Positions 7,675 through 16,601 of a stretch of 24,748 bases of DNA are shown here, piece by piece (the stretch's first letter is position 1; each line of letters begins with the position of its first letter). The translations under genes were made by a program, and so were the position numbers. Below the pieces are notes generated by a model that saw only the letters and a program-made list of their open reading frames with translations, had not been told where the DNA came from and searched no databases. Origin of the DNA: Actinomycetota bacterium (lineage in GTDB: Bacteria; Actinomycetota; Actinomycetes; S36-B12). The DNA lies in the NCBI GenBank assembly GCA_009700485.1, contig WLLZ01000016.1:1-24748 (forward strand), read 5' to 3'.

Positions 7675-8520
7675 ATGCGCCACAAAAGTCACAACTACTG
7701 GTCAAGAGCCCACGTCGCGGGGGCTGCCGCGCTCACTATCGGCCTGCTGGCCCCCGCGGTATTGACAATCGGGTTCGCGGCCCCGGCCCAGGCCGCCACA
7801 CCTGCAATAGGTGCCTGCTACGACTACCAGATAGCGGTGCGCGATGAGGTTTCATCGTCAGCCCCGGCTTTGGCCTGCACCGGCCCGCATACCGCAGAGA
7901 CTTATTGGACGGGCAGCCTTAAACCCACGTTCGGGCCACCCTCGAAGGCCACCCCCGGTGCCCGCTTAGCCGCCACCACCGCCTGCGAAACCAAGACACT
8001 TAATACCTACGTCGCGATGCCCGGGCGCACACTGCCAAGCCGTTGGCTCTCGTTCGCAATTTTCCCCACCGACACCCAGTGGTCAGCGGGTGAACGCTGG
8101 GTGCGTTGTGATGCAGTATTGAAAACCGGATTAAAACTCACCGAACTCACGTCGACCGCGGCCGCGTTCGTCGTCGCCAGCGGTGTCGATTACTTCAACT
8201 TCTGCACTCCAGCCCAACCCAATGCGCGCAACACTGAAAGCTATCCGTGCACCGACCCGAAGAAGAACTGGATCATGATTGCCGCACGTGATCTCGGTGG
8301 CCCGGGTACGAGATTCCCCGGAACTAGCAAAGTCGAAAAACGTACGCGCACCCTTTGTTCGAAACTGGGTAAGCGCTACAGCGGTGGATCTAAGTTTCCA
8401 AGTTGGTGGGCGATATGGCCAACCGATCGGGGCTGGAAGGAAGGCCGCCGCGAAGGCCAGTGCTTGGTGCCCTTGTCACAGTACAACAAAGCAGTCAAGC
8501 CCCCGACTCCAGCGGTCTAG
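7675..8520 (+). CDS. Secreted protein with two Septum_form-like repeats
   Basis: The 281-residue product has a Sec signal peptide (hydrophobic stretch ALTIGLLAPAVLTIGFAAP, cleavage near AQA|A at about residue 40). The mature part shows the pattern of the actinobacterial Septum_form family (PF13845): a Cys followed by GPHTAE, then a second Cys, a Tyr, a Pro-Thr, and a Trp-x-x-Gly-x-Arg-x-x-x-Cys ending. The pattern appears twice: WSAGERWVRC in the first half and WKEGRREGQC in the second. The paired cysteines probably form disulfides. An AGGAG site four bases before the ATG fixes the start. Despite the family name, the function is poorly known. Confidence 0.7.
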   Translation: MRHKSHNYWSRAHVAGAAALTIGLLAPAVLTIGFAAPAQAATPAIGACYDYQIAVRDEVSSSAPALACTGPHTAETYWTGSLKPTFGPPSKATPGARLAATTACETKTLNTYVAMPGRTLPSRWLSFAIFPTDTQWSAGERWVRCDAVLKTGLKLTELTSTAAAFVVASGVDYFNFCTPAQPNARNTESYPCTDPKKNWIMIAARDLGGPGTRFPGTSKVEKRTRTLCSKLGKRYSGGSKFPSWWAIWPTDRGWKEGRREGQCLVPLSQYNKAVKPPTPAV

Positions 8521-8524
8521 ATCA

Positions 8525-8541
8525 GGTGGCCCCCGGCCACC
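8525..8541 (+). terminator. Short GC hairpin after the Septum_form gene
   Basis: GGTGGCC, a CCC loop and GGCCACC form a perfect 7-bp stem starting four bases after the stop codon. There is no T-run, which is common for actinobacterial terminators. It may also serve the converging DUF4436 gene. Confidence 0.5.
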
Positions 8542-8652
8542 AGGTCACCACGGACGAAGTCGTTCGCGCCCAGTTCACTTAATCGGTAATGGTGCGAGCA
8601 AGTCATCGCCCACGAGCTGGCCGAAGAAGATGCCGACAATGCGCCGTGGGCG

Positions 8653-9684
8653 TCAGTTTCCCTTACCGGATTTACTTCCGGCAACGCGCTTGCGCAAGGA
8701 GTTGGCCATAAAGAGTATGAGGTTAAAGATGAGAATGATCATGACCGGGTAGAAGATGAGTACGTCAATGTAGGCGCCGAGCGGTGGGGCCCCAGGAAGG
8801 CTGTTGCGATTTCCAGGTAACGAGAACACGAATCCCATGAGGACGCCCACCTGCAGGATGCTGCCTTCCGTATTTTTTCCCCGTAGTTCCAGGCTGCTCC
8901 ATGTGGAAATACCTGCAATCATCAACATCATGCCGAGCATGATCACAACGAACTGGATGGTCGACTGCCCACGGTTCAATTCGGCTCGAACCCAGGTTTC
9001 CCTTTCAAGGGCAATGGGCGTGGTCGCGGTCTCGGCACTCGATGCATTTTCGGGGCTCATACCGGCCTCGGCGGTCACCGGGTAGGTAAAATTGGCGCGC
9101 CAACTCGATAGGCCCTCGGGAGCTACCATCTTTGCGATCACGGGAATGGATTGCCGGGATCCGTCGGGCGCTTTCACCCACGCTTGGAGGTTCACCTCCA
9201 TCGAGTACCTGTCGAAGGGGTAGGTGTATGCCGCACCAGTCAAAAACGTAGAGGCACCGGAGGTCTGCGGGAAAGTGGAACCGGCACGGATCGTCCTGTT
9301 TCCAGCATCCTCGAGACCACCTGCACCGATAAGTGGCGACATTCGAAGGTAGATGTCAGCGGCGGTAACAAGTGGAGAGCCGTTCTCAGACGTGGTTTCA
9401 AACTCCTCGGATTCGATAAGAAGGCCTTCACCAGGGAAGACCACGACGAGCATTCGAGCTGTATCCGTTTCGAATTGGAATTGCTGTAACAGGAAAAAAA
9501 CTGCGATACCGTCAGAGGGTGGAGTGCTATCTAATGCCGTACTAGATGCCTCCGGGAGGTTGTTCACGAAAGTTAAAAGCGAAAACATGTAGAGGATCAA
9601 CCCCACCAAGCCCAGGGCGATCAGCAAACGGAAGCGCCGTGGCGAGGCCTCTTGGGGCAGCAATTCCCCCTGCTTCTCTCGCAT
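8653..9684 (-). CDS. DUF4436-like membrane protein
   Basis: The 343-residue product has one N-terminal transmembrane helix (about residues 18-40), a large extracytoplasmic domain (about 45-235), and three further hydrophobic helices near the C-terminus (about 243-263, 276-290 and 305-328), ending in a basic tail. The YPFDRYSMEVNLQAWV segment and the helix layout resemble DUF4436, a family frequent in actinobacteria with no known function. The start is supported by an AGGG site about eight bases upstream. It converges with the Septum_form gene and stands alone. Confidence 0.65.
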   Translation of the reverse strand: MREKQGELLPQEASPRRFRLLIALGLVGLILYMFSLLTFVNNLPEASSTALDSTPPSDGIAVFFLLQQFQFETDTARMLVVVFPGEGLLIESEEFETTSENGSPLVTAADIYLRMSPLIGAGGLEDAGNRTIRAGSTFPQTSGASTFLTGAAYTYPFDRYSMEVNLQAWVKAPDGSRQSIPVIAKMVAPEGLSSWRANFTYPVTAEAGMSPENASSAETATTPIALERETWVRAELNRGQSTIQFVVIMLGMMLMIAGISTWSSLELRGKNTEGSILQVGVLMGFVFSLPGNRNSLPGAPPLGAYIDVLIFYPVMIILIFNLILFMANSLRKRVAGSKSGKGN

Positions 9685-10097
9685 GCATTCACCCTAAGGC
9701 ACTCCCTGCCCCGGACATCGCAATTCGCATAAATACTTCACCCAGCACCTCGGGCAGTCGGCGCGTTGGGCGGGCGGGGTTCTCGGACCGACGACCTCAA
9801 GGTTCATGAGTCCTGCGGCCATTAAATTGGGTATCAAATGGGATCAAGGAACTGCCCTCGCTGCCCTTATTCTCCCCGTCACCTAGCTCCATTTTGTAAC
9901 AGTTGGGTCTGCTGCACGATCAGGTGAGAAGCTGCGTCACGATAGCGATACGGTGACTTCAGTCGCAAGTCGATCAAGTGGCCGACAATGCGATTGGAGA
10001 GCACGTACTTGATGGGGCAGACTCAAAACAGCAGTTGCCGCTGTGCAGCGCCTGAGGCAACTCGTAGTTGCGATCTACTAGATTCAACAACGCTCAA
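9685..10097. other. Intergenic stretch without a convincing gene
   Basis: These 413 bp lie between the start of the DUF4436-like gene and the stop of ndh. Short open frames here have neither ribosome sites nor recognisable protein patterns. The only structure I see is the stem-loop at 10033-10062. Confidence 0.6.
10033..10062 (-). terminator. Possible terminator of ndh
   Basis: AGTTGCC at 10033-10039 and GGCAACT at 10056-10062 form a 7-bp stem about 35 bp beyond the ndh stop. Read on the minus strand it is followed by GCTGTTTTG, a weak T-run. Its 16-base loop is long. Confidence 0.4.
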
Positions 10098-11318
10098 CTA
10101 ATCGATAATGGTGCGCCGCGGGCCAATCCCCCACACGGCGTAATTCCACATCCAGTCGGCCATCACACTCACTCGGTTTCGTCCACCCGCGAGATAAGCA
10201 ACATGCAGTGCCAACCAGGCCAGCCAAGCCGGCGTCCCGTGCATTCTCATCCCCCCAGGCATCTCTACGACCGCGCGGCGGCGCCCGATCGTTGCCATCT
10301 GACCTTTGTCTTTATAAACGAAGTCGGTAAGGGGTTGGCCAGCAAGTCGAGCGCTTATCTGCTTGGCAACATGGCGGCCCATCTGCAGGGCAACCGGTGC
10401 AACCATCGGCAGTGGCCTGCCATCAGCCCCATCAAAGCTCGCGGTGTCGCCAATAACCCAGAGGCCTTCGGATAATTCGAGGGTTGGTGGCACCCGCAGT
10501 CGGTTCGCACGATCGGCAACACCTAGGGCCGTCCAGGTTTCTGGAGCAGAAACACCAGCGGCCCAGATGGTCGTACCAGCGGGCAATACTTCACCGGATT
10601 TCAAGTGAACATCTGATTCATACATACGGTCGACGGCTGCATCTACTAAGACCACCGCGCCAATTTCTTCTAACTCAGATTTCGCATGGGCGCTGGACTT
10701 CTCGGTGAATGACGGAAGTAACCTCGGCCCAGCTTCAACCAAGGTGACGTGGCCAAACTCCGCCACGCGCGGGAACTCATGCTTCATGCTGCGTTGCAAT
10801 TCGGCTACCGCGCCGGTAATTTCAACCCCGGTCGGGCCACCACCTACGACAACTACTCGTAGTGCTTCCTTTGGTTTCAAACCGACGTCAACATCCTCAT
10901 AAGTGATAAGTAAGCGGCGGCGGATTTCACGGGCCTCTTGAATTGATTTCATCTGCAGCGCGTTCTCAGCCACCCCGGCCACCCCGAAGGTCGCACCCAC
11001 GCTACCGGTGGCCAGCACCAAATCATCCCAGCCGATTACCGTTGCATCAGCCAAGCGCAGGTTCTTTGCGAGCGGATCGATCCGAACCACCTCGCCGCGG
11101 CGGAAGTCGACGCCGGGGATTGCCGCCCGAACCGGGTAGGCGATGTCGTCCTCGGGTAGCCCTCCGGTCGCCACCTGATACAGCAAGGGTGAAAAAGTTT
11201 GATACGGATTTCGGTCAATGACCGTGATGTGGACCGCGGAGTTTTTTGCCAGTTCACGGGCACAGGTGAGCCCCGCGAAGCCCGCGCCCACGATTACGAC
11301 CCGATGTGAACTTTGCAT
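10098..11318 (-). CDS. ndh: Type II NADH dehydrogenase (NDH-2)
   Basis: This single-subunit, non-proton-pumping enzyme passes electrons from NADH to quinone at the inner face of the membrane. The 406 residues carry an N-terminal FAD site (VVIVGAGFAGLTCARELA, residues 8-25), the NDH-2 segment NPYQTFSPLLYQVATG, a second Rossmann site for NADH (VVVVGGGPTGVEITGAVAEL, about 157-176), and the FAD-contacting WVIGDTASFDG. The C-terminal WLALHVAYLAGGRNR region is the usual membrane anchor. A TANNNT box six bases before the ATG and the absence of a ribosome site suggest a leaderless mRNA, although the gene lies only 37 bp downstream of the ABC-F gene on the same strand. Confidence 0.92.
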   Translation of the reverse strand: MQSSHRVVIVGAGFAGLTCARELAKNSAVHITVIDRNPYQTFSPLLYQVATGGLPEDDIAYPVRAAIPGVDFRRGEVVRIDPLAKNLRLADATVIGWDDLVLATGSVGATFGVAGVAENALQMKSIQEAREIRRRLLITYEDVDVGLKPKEALRVVVVGGGPTGVEITGAVAELQRSMKHEFPRVAEFGHVTLVEAGPRLLPSFTEKSSAHAKSELEEIGAVVLVDAAVDRMYESDVHLKSGEVLPAGTTIWAAGVSAPETWTALGVADRANRLRVPPTLELSEGLWVIGDTASFDGADGRPLPMVAPVALQMGRHVAKQISARLAGQPLTDFVYKDKGQMATIGRRRAVVEMPGGMRMHGTPAWLAWLALHVAYLAGGRNRVSVMADWMWNYAVWGIGPRRTIID

Positions 11319-11324
11319 GGACTC

Positions 11325-11330
11325 AATCTA
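11325..11330 (-). promoter_or_regulatory. Putative -10 box of ndh (leaderless)
   Basis: On the minus strand the hexamer reads TAGATT (TANNNT) and ends six bases before the ndh ATG. No convincing -35 box at 16-18 bp was found; a TTGACA occurs but only nine bases upstream. Confidence 0.4.
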
Positions 11331-11355
11331 TTCTGATTTTGTCAACAGCGCCGAC

Positions 11356-13140
11356 TCAGGCCATGGCCTCGGTAAGTTCGAGCCACAAATTCTCCAGCGA
11401 AACTCTGGTGGCCTGCAATTCGAGCAGTTCAGCATTCAATGTCGCAATTAACTCAAAGTTGGTGGCGTGCTCGATCAATTCAGCGTGAATCTCGTGCTCG
11501 CGTTTATCTAGCTTCTCGATCTGCCTTTCGGTGCGGGTAATTGCCTTGGCCGCCACCCGTTGATCGGCCGCTGAGGTAACCTGCTTCGATGACGCAGATT
11601 TAGTATTCGACCCTTGTGACCTGCGCACAGCCAAATACTCGTCGATCCCACCGGTAAGGGAAGACAGCTTCCGGTCGCCGTAAAGCCCGACAAAGTCATC
11701 ACAAACTCGCTCAAGGAAATATCGATCATGTGAAATCACCAATAGGGTGCCGGCGAAGCCATCCAGGAGATCCTCGAGTGCGGTCAGCGTCTCAACATCG
11801 AAATCGTTGGTCGGTTCGTCAAGAATCAGGACGTTCGGCCCGTTCATCAAGAGCCTGGTCAACTGCAAGCGGCGACGCTCGCCACCCGATAGGTCACCGA
11901 CTTGGGTCCACTGGGCGTCAGAACTAAACCCCAAACTTTCACAAAGCTGCGAAGCAGATAACTCGCGGCCTTTACCAAGGTCAACGCGTGATGCAACGTG
12001 TTCAACCGCTTCGAGCACTCGCCATTTCGGGTTTAATTCTTCAAGGTGCTGAGACAGGTAGGCGACTTTCACCGTGACACCGGTCTTCATAGCACCTTTG
12101 GACGGAGCCACCTCACCGATCAACAGGCGGATCAACGAAGTCTTGCCCGCACCATTAGAACCGATGATGCCGATGCGATCACCCGGGCCGATATTCCAGG
12201 TGCAGTGATCAAGGAGTTCAATCGGCCCATCGGCGTTTTCTTGCCCAACCGTTAGGGTCGCGTCATTTAGTTCATAAACAGTTTTACCAAGCCTGGATCC
12301 GGCAAATGACAACAGTTCAACACTGTCGCGCGGTGGTGGCTCATTGCTTATCAGTTCATTCGCGGCTTCGATTCGGAACTTCGGTTTCGTGGTACGCGCA
12401 GGTGCACCACGCCGCAACCAAGCTAACTCCTTGCGCATCAGGTTTTGCCGCCGAGCCTCACTTGCTGAAGCCTGACGAAAACGCTCAGCTTTGGCGAGCA
12501 CGAAGGACGAATAACCACCCTCATACTCTTCGACCGCGCCGCCCACCACCTCCCAGGTGCGCTCACAAAGTGCATCAAGGAACCAGCGATCATGGGTAAC
12601 AATCACGACTGCGAGTTTGGACTGCGCTTTCAAGTACTCCGCAAGCCAGGCGACTACTTCAACGTCGAGGTGGTTGGTCGGCTCATCAAGTAGCAACACA
12701 TCAAGATCGGCAATCAAAGCGCGCGCCAACTGCACGCGTCGGCGCTCACCACCAGAAAGCCTTGCAAAAGTGCGAAGCAGCAGTGCTTCATCGAACCCGC
12801 CGAGCAATCCGGTGAGAACTTCGCGAATCCGCGCGCTAGTTGCCCACTCGTGCACATCTTGCCCGGGCACGATGTAGTGACCCACTGTTTGATCCGGGTC
12901 AACCACCTCGGCCTGTGAGACCAAGCCGAGGGCGACATCCGAACCGATGGTTACCCGACCAGAATCCAGTGGCTCCAACCCGGCTAGCGCATGAAGCAGG
13001 GTGGTTTTGCCGGCGCCATTGCGGCCGACCACCGCGATGCGCTCGCCTGCGCCAACCCCTAAAGACACACCGTCAAGTAGTGGGCGCTCCCCATATGACT
13101 TCGTTGCCGTTTCGACACTGATGAGATTCCTGATAGCCAT
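11356..13140 (-). CDS. ABC-F family ATPase (Uup/EttA type)
   Basis: The 594-residue product has two ATP-binding cassettes and no membrane segments, the layout of ABC-F proteins that act on the ribosome. Cassette 1 has GRNGAGKTT, LSGGERRR and LLLDEPTNHLD; cassette 2 has GSNGAGKTS, LSGGERRRL and LILDEPTNDFD. A linker with basic residues lies between, and a coiled-coil C-terminal domain (about the last 65 residues, rich in Glu, Lys and Leu) is as in Uup. I use the ATG at 13140, where the conserved N-terminus MAIRNLISVETATKSYG begins; the frame is open to 13185 but the extra residues lie across the divergent promoter. Role in translation quality control or ribosome splitting is inferred; a resistance-type ABC-F is possible. 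Confidence 0.88.
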   Translation of the reverse strand: MAIRNLISVETATKSYGERPLLDGVSLGVGAGERIAVVGRNGAGKTTLLHALAGLEPLDSGRVTIGSDVALGLVSQAEVVDPDQTVGHYIVPGQDVHEWATSARIREVLTGLLGGFDEALLLRTFARLSGGERRRVQLARALIADLDVLLLDEPTNHLDVEVVAWLAEYLKAQSKLAVVIVTHDRWFLDALCERTWEVVGGAVEEYEGGYSSFVLAKAERFRQASASEARRQNLMRKELAWLRRGAPARTTKPKFRIEAANELISNEPPPRDSVELLSFAGSRLGKTVYELNDATLTVGQENADGPIELLDHCTWNIGPGDRIGIIGSNGAGKTSLIRLLIGEVAPSKGAMKTGVTVKVAYLSQHLEELNPKWRVLEAVEHVASRVDLGKGRELSASQLCESLGFSSDAQWTQVGDLSGGERRRLQLTRLLMNGPNVLILDEPTNDFDVETLTALEDLLDGFAGTLLVISHDRYFLERVCDDFVGLYGDRKLSSLTGGIDEYLAVRRSQGSNTKSASSKQVTSAADQRVAAKAITRTERQIEKLDKREHEIHAELIEHATNFELIATLNAELLELQATRVSLENLWLELTEAMA

Positions 13141-13148
13141 ATAAGGCA

Positions 13149-13158
13149 AGTGTACGGT
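13149..13158. promoter_or_regulatory. Overlapping divergent -10 boxes
   Basis: On the minus strand TACACT (13154-13149) ends eight bases before the ABC-F ATG at 13140. On the plus strand TACGGT (13153-13158) ends seven bases before the methyltransferase ATG at 13166. The two boxes share bases 13153-13154. Neither gene has a ribosome site, so both mRNAs are probably leaderless from one bidirectional promoter. Confidence 0.6.
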
Positions 13159-13165
13159 TTCACTC

Positions 13166-14224
13166 ATGCGCAGTCCGTGGGCCAAGGCGACGTCAACCGA
13201 TCAGGTCGCCACCGCTGCCCCAGATGCGCCGGGACCTGTGATGTACGGCAACGGGCTGCACCTACCGATCTACCCAGCTCGCGTCCCGGAGATTCTCGAA
13301 ACCCTGCGCGCTACCGACCTGCCAGACAATAACGGGATCTTCTGCGTAGATTGGGCCGGGATCAGAACCCGCATCGCCATGTTGCCCTGGGCGCCAATGC
13401 GATTTGCGGGCACCACACGCACCCGCATCCCGGTACCAAGTGATGGCTATCGGTCAGAAGCGGAGGAGTACGTCGGCCTCGCAATATCGCTGATCAATGA
13501 AAAAGAGACTTACCGGATTGTCGAAGTCGGCGCCGGCTGGGCACCTTGGGCCGTGATGGGGATCGTGTTGGCACGAAGGCAGGGTAAACGCGCATCGGGG
13601 ATAGCGGTCGAAGCCGACCCGCTGCGCGCCACCTGGTGCCTGCAGCACGCTGCCGATAACAATGTGGATGCCGAGCTAATTAGCGGTACACCGATGCAGA
13701 TAGCAGCAGCACTATCGGCAAGTACCGCCGAACTGCGGGTAGTGCAGGCCGCCGGCTGGGCATCACTTACCACCTTGCGCTTCCCGGTACTTGATGACGC
13801 TGACATGGGTGGCGCCGTTAATGAAGCAGTGACACCAGAGATGGACTACCGCGGCGCGCATCTTGAGCACTTTGACGTCCCAACCGTGACCCTCAATTCC
13901 CTGCTCGGTGATGATGACTCAACCGACCTACTCCATGTTGACCTGCAGGGCATGGAGTTGGAAGTGATCTTGCCGGGCACCGAGTTGATCGAATCGAAAG
14001 TACGATTCATGGCGGTCGGCACCCATAACCGTTACGTCGAAGGGCAACTACAGCAGCACTTCCTCAAGCGCGAGTGGGCCCTGCTCATGGAGTCGCCATC
14101 AACGGCGGTATTTGACGGGGTGCGCCCGACACTCACCGGGTTCACTACCCAAGATGGCAATCAGTTGTGGGCGAACTCGCGATTTCGTGACACGCCGCCG
14201 GTTATCTACCGCGACCGCTCTTAA
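13166..14224 (+). CDS. FkbM-family SAM-dependent methyltransferase
   Basis: The 352-residue cytoplasmic protein contains a Rossmann methyltransferase fold of the FkbM type. The SAM site is RIVEVGAGWAPWAVMG (about residues 115-130), followed by the acidic end of strand 2 in VEADP. VPTVTLNSLL, then LLHVDLQGMELEVI and the late FMAVGTHNRYVEGQL are the characteristic FkbM blocks. FkbM enzymes O-methylate sugars, polyketides or other small molecules; the substrate here cannot be read from sequence, and no glycan or secondary-metabolite cluster surrounds it. The N-terminal 25 residues are low in pattern, and the in-frame ATG at residue 26 is an alternative start, but the TACGGT box seven bases upstream supports 13166. 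Confidence 0.8.
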   Translation: MRSPWAKATSTDQVATAAPDAPGPVMYGNGLHLPIYPARVPEILETLRATDLPDNNGIFCVDWAGIRTRIAMLPWAPMRFAGTTRTRIPVPSDGYRSEAEEYVGLAISLINEKETYRIVEVGAGWAPWAVMGIVLARRQGKRASGIAVEADPLRATWCLQHAADNNVDAELISGTPMQIAAALSASTAELRVVQAAGWASLTTLRFPVLDDADMGGAVNEAVTPEMDYRGAHLEHFDVPTVTLNSLLGDDDSTDLLHVDLQGMELEVILPGTELIESKVRFMAVGTHNRYVEGQLQQHFLKREWALLMESPSTAVFDGVRPTLTGFTTQDGNQLWANSRFRDTPPVIYRDRS

Positions 14225-14506
14225 CACAATAGATACTGAACTAACTTATGGATCGAGTTACCCTGCGAGGGTGGTCTTCGACGTGTCGCGGGTCGAGATG
14301 ATCAGCCCTTTAGAACTTGATGCGTCGGTGTAGTCATGGCCGCCACGTCGCGAGCATCCGTGCAAAGCGCTACGACCTTAGGCATTGGTGCTGCGTAGCT
14401 CAGGTTGCGAGTCGTTGACAACTCGGCGTATCGCTGGTCAGTTGGGCGAATTAGGCGCCCCGGAAGGAGAGCGCTCGAGGCAGGCGTGATTGCCCAGTTG
14501 CTGCTC

Positions 14507-15514
14507 TCAGATACCAACCGGCGTGAAGCCACCGGCGAAGGAAATCGGCTGAACGCGCGCCGACTTGGTGAAGTCCGTCGCAGCGAGATCAACTACGTAC
14601 CAGGTCGGGTCGGTGACCGTTCGGTATGCGTAGCGCTTGCCCGTGAGATTGCAGATGGTGTCCCAGACTGTCACTTCGTCCACCACTCCTGCGGCCCCGA
14701 AGGACTCCTTGACAAGTCCGGGCACCATGTCGAATGAATTCAGGATATGCATGGCGAACTGCTCGGCCTGAACTCCCGTTAGCGGCACATCCGAGAGCGC
14801 CACCTGCGCAGCTGCGCGCACGAATCGGGCCGGCGGAGTGAAGTCACCGGGCAGGCCCATCAGGCCTTGGCCCTGACCCGCGGCAGCGATCGTGAAGGAG
14901 CCGAAGGTTTGATCGGCCGGGGTGTTATTGCTCAGCCCGACGTAGTTGTTCAGGTTGGTCAGGTGCCAGTCCATGTATGGCGAATTTGTGCCGACCCCGG
15001 TCGGATTTTCGACGATAACCCATCCTGACGGATGCAGTTCGATTGCGATCGAGCTCGTCTCATCGTGCACCAGGCAGTGAATCGGCGGGGCGAAGCCCAT
15101 GCCGGGATCGAAGCCCCAAATATTGCTTCCCTGAAGGGCCGCCTTCACCTCAACGATGGTCGAGCACGTGCCGAGCAGGTACGCGATGAGGTCGGCCTCG
15201 CAGAGATCAGATCCATCGCCAATGAACGGCTGGTAGGTGCAGTAGCCACCGGGCATGTAGAGGAGATGGGCTGAGAGTCCCGCATCATTCATGCCATCAA
15301 TTAGAAACTCTGGCTTGCCGAATGCGCACATCCCCACGATCCCGTGGGTTGCCGACCAGGCCTTGCCCGGCTTCCCTCCGGAGGCCACGCCCATGCCCTC
15401 ATAGTCAGCGGGCAGCGCAGCCAAGGCTGTCGGCATCTCGGTGGGGAACTCAAGGCTGCGCCCGATCACGACGCTTCCGTCGGTGGCCTTCTTGGTCTTG
15501 AAGTTCGTGCACAT
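14507..15514 (-). CDS. Choloylglycine hydrolase-family amidase (Ntn hydrolase)
   Basis: This is a linear amide hydrolase of the bile salt hydrolase/penicillin V acylase family. Cys2, exposed after removal of Met1, is the nucleophile (MCTNF). GRSLEF (residues 18-23) supplies the conserved Arg19, with Glu22 where bile salt hydrolases often have Asp. Asn76-Asp77 in GMNDAGLSAHLLY, the NSPYMDWHLTNLNNY block and the Arg in TPPARFVRAAA match the other active-site positions. There is no signal peptide, as the Cys must be at residue 2. The length of 335 is normal. A GGGGGA site four bases upstream supports the start. In a likely free-living actinobacterium the substrate may be an N-acyl amide or acyl-homoserine lactone rather than bile salts (inference). 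Confidence 0.88.
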   Translation of the reverse strand: MCTNFKTKKATDGSVVIGRSLEFPTEMPTALAALPADYEGMGVASGGKPGKAWSATHGIVGMCAFGKPEFLIDGMNDAGLSAHLLYMPGGYCTYQPFIGDGSDLCEADLIAYLLGTCSTIVEVKAALQGSNIWGFDPGMGFAPPIHCLVHDETSSIAIELHPSGWVIVENPTGVGTNSPYMDWHLTNLNNYVGLSNNTPADQTFGSFTIAAAGQGQGLMGLPGDFTPPARFVRAAAQVALSDVPLTGVQAEQFAMHILNSFDMVPGLVKESFGAAGVVDEVTVWDTICNLTGKRYAYRTVTDPTWYVVDLAATDFTKSARVQPISFAGGFTPVGI

Positions 15515-15951
15515 GTTTCCCCCGGTAGGTAGTAGGACGTTACTTTCCTAACACTGATGCTGACGCTACAGCCAGGCTCTATGGCTCGCTGCGTGGTGAT
15601 CGAATCGGAGAGCAGGACTCAGCCTAGGGATTCAGGATTATCTAGAAGGATGTGGTGTTTCACGACTGCCCTGTTTCACGACATAGTTAACCCCTGACCT
15701 ACGCATGACGAGATCAAGTACCGCGAGCAACTCGCACTCACCGCGGGTCAGTATGGACTTCATGTGCGTGGAGTTATTGCAGGTGGGCAAACAGCCCTCT
15801 GCATAAGCGAACTTATTCTTTGTTCATGCCCCCAAAAATTGGTGGTCGACGGCTGCGCGAATCTCGCCATGCTAAATCGAACACCACCAAATAACGTGAA
15901 TTCAAACAACATGAATATAGAAATTGGTTAATTAAAAGGAACTGACTTTTT
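15515..15951. other. Intergenic stretch, AT-rich at its right end
   Basis: About 440 bp without a supportable gene. It contains an 11-bp direct repeat (see 15656-15682) and an AT-rich segment at about 15880-15950, downstream of the secreted-protein gene. Confidence 0.6.
15656..15682. repeat. Direct repeat TGTTTCACGAC, two copies
   Basis: Identical 11-mers at 15656-15666 and 15672-15682, a 16-bp period, lie about 145 bp upstream of the amidase start. They could be a regulator site. No adjacent promoter boxes were identified. Confidence 0.45.
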
Positions 15952-16527
15952 TCAAGAGGAACACTTAATATCCCCGTTGAGGATGAACCTTCCCCTGTTG
16001 GTTGCATAACTCGTTCCAGAGATATCAGCTGATGCTGGTGTTGGCTGCACCCAAGCAATTACAGCCCTCTTGTTTTTGCCCAGTGCACCTCTGTCGACCA
16101 CGGTGCCCACTCGAACCGTGAACTCCTCGGTGGTGTCAGTCCCTGCCCAGCAGGGAAAAACTTTGTTGGACTTTACGGCCTGGGATCGGGAAACCGTGGA
16201 TCCCGACTTTGTACCTTTGTACATAAAGGAAATCGTGGTTACGGCATTTAGATTTGCAAACCTGTCACCATCTATCGCAAAGTAACCTGGTGCCAGCGTG
16301 CCACTCTCAGAAGTGAATGTGACTGAACCGTTTTTGATTGTGGCCGGCATGCCGGTGGTGACCGAGTCAGGCGTGTAGGTGATTGTGCAACCTTCGCAGT
16401 TAATACCAACAAAATTCAATGTCACCTCGGCATTAGTGGCCGCTGACGCAAGCGGGGCGAGACCGAAAAGCCCCAGTACAAGTGCTGCAGGTATTGCCAC
16501 AATTGAAATTCTCTTTACGATTTCCAT
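15952..16527 (-). CDS. Secreted four-cysteine protein, unknown function
   Basis: The 191-residue product has a clear Sec signal peptide (KR at residues 5-6, hydrophobic ISIVAIPAALVLGLFGLAP, cleavage after ASA at about 29). The mature part of about 162 residues is rich in Thr, Ser and Val, which suggests a beta-sheet fold, and has four cysteines: Cys44 and Cys47 in NCEGC, Cys126 in FPCWAG, and Cys189 near the C-terminus. Two disulfides are plausible. No family was recognised. An AGGAG site five bases before the ATG fixes the start. It follows another secreted four-cysteine protein on the same strand after 74 bp, so the two may be co-transcribed. Confidence 0.78.
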   Translation of the reverse strand: MEIVKRISIVAIPAALVLGLFGLAPLASAATNAEVTLNFVGINCEGCTITYTPDSVTTGMPATIKNGSVTFTSESGTLAPGYFAIDGDRFANLNAVTTISFMYKGTKSGSTVSRSQAVKSNKVFPCWAGTDTTEEFTVRVGTVVDRGALGKNKRAVIAWVQPTPASADISGTSYATNRGRFILNGDIKCSS

Positions 16528-16601
16528 TAATCTCCTAGTTTTGTCTGGCGAGCCGTTAGTTCCCCACTTTTTGTGACACTGGGACTTAACCCACCGAGCA
16601 A

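Noticed and set aside
11334..11350. TTGACA as -35 box of ndh (minus strand)
   Set aside because: It is only nine bases from the TAGATT box, too short for a standard promoter.
14225..14506. Possible gene or terminator between the FkbM-type and amidase genes
   Set aside because: Frames here are short or antisense, and the GGGCG/CGCCC pairing is too weak to call.
16571..16580. TTGTGACACT identical to a 10-mer at 23059-23068
   Set aside because: A single 10-mer match in 25 kb can arise by chance, and the two sites share no other context.
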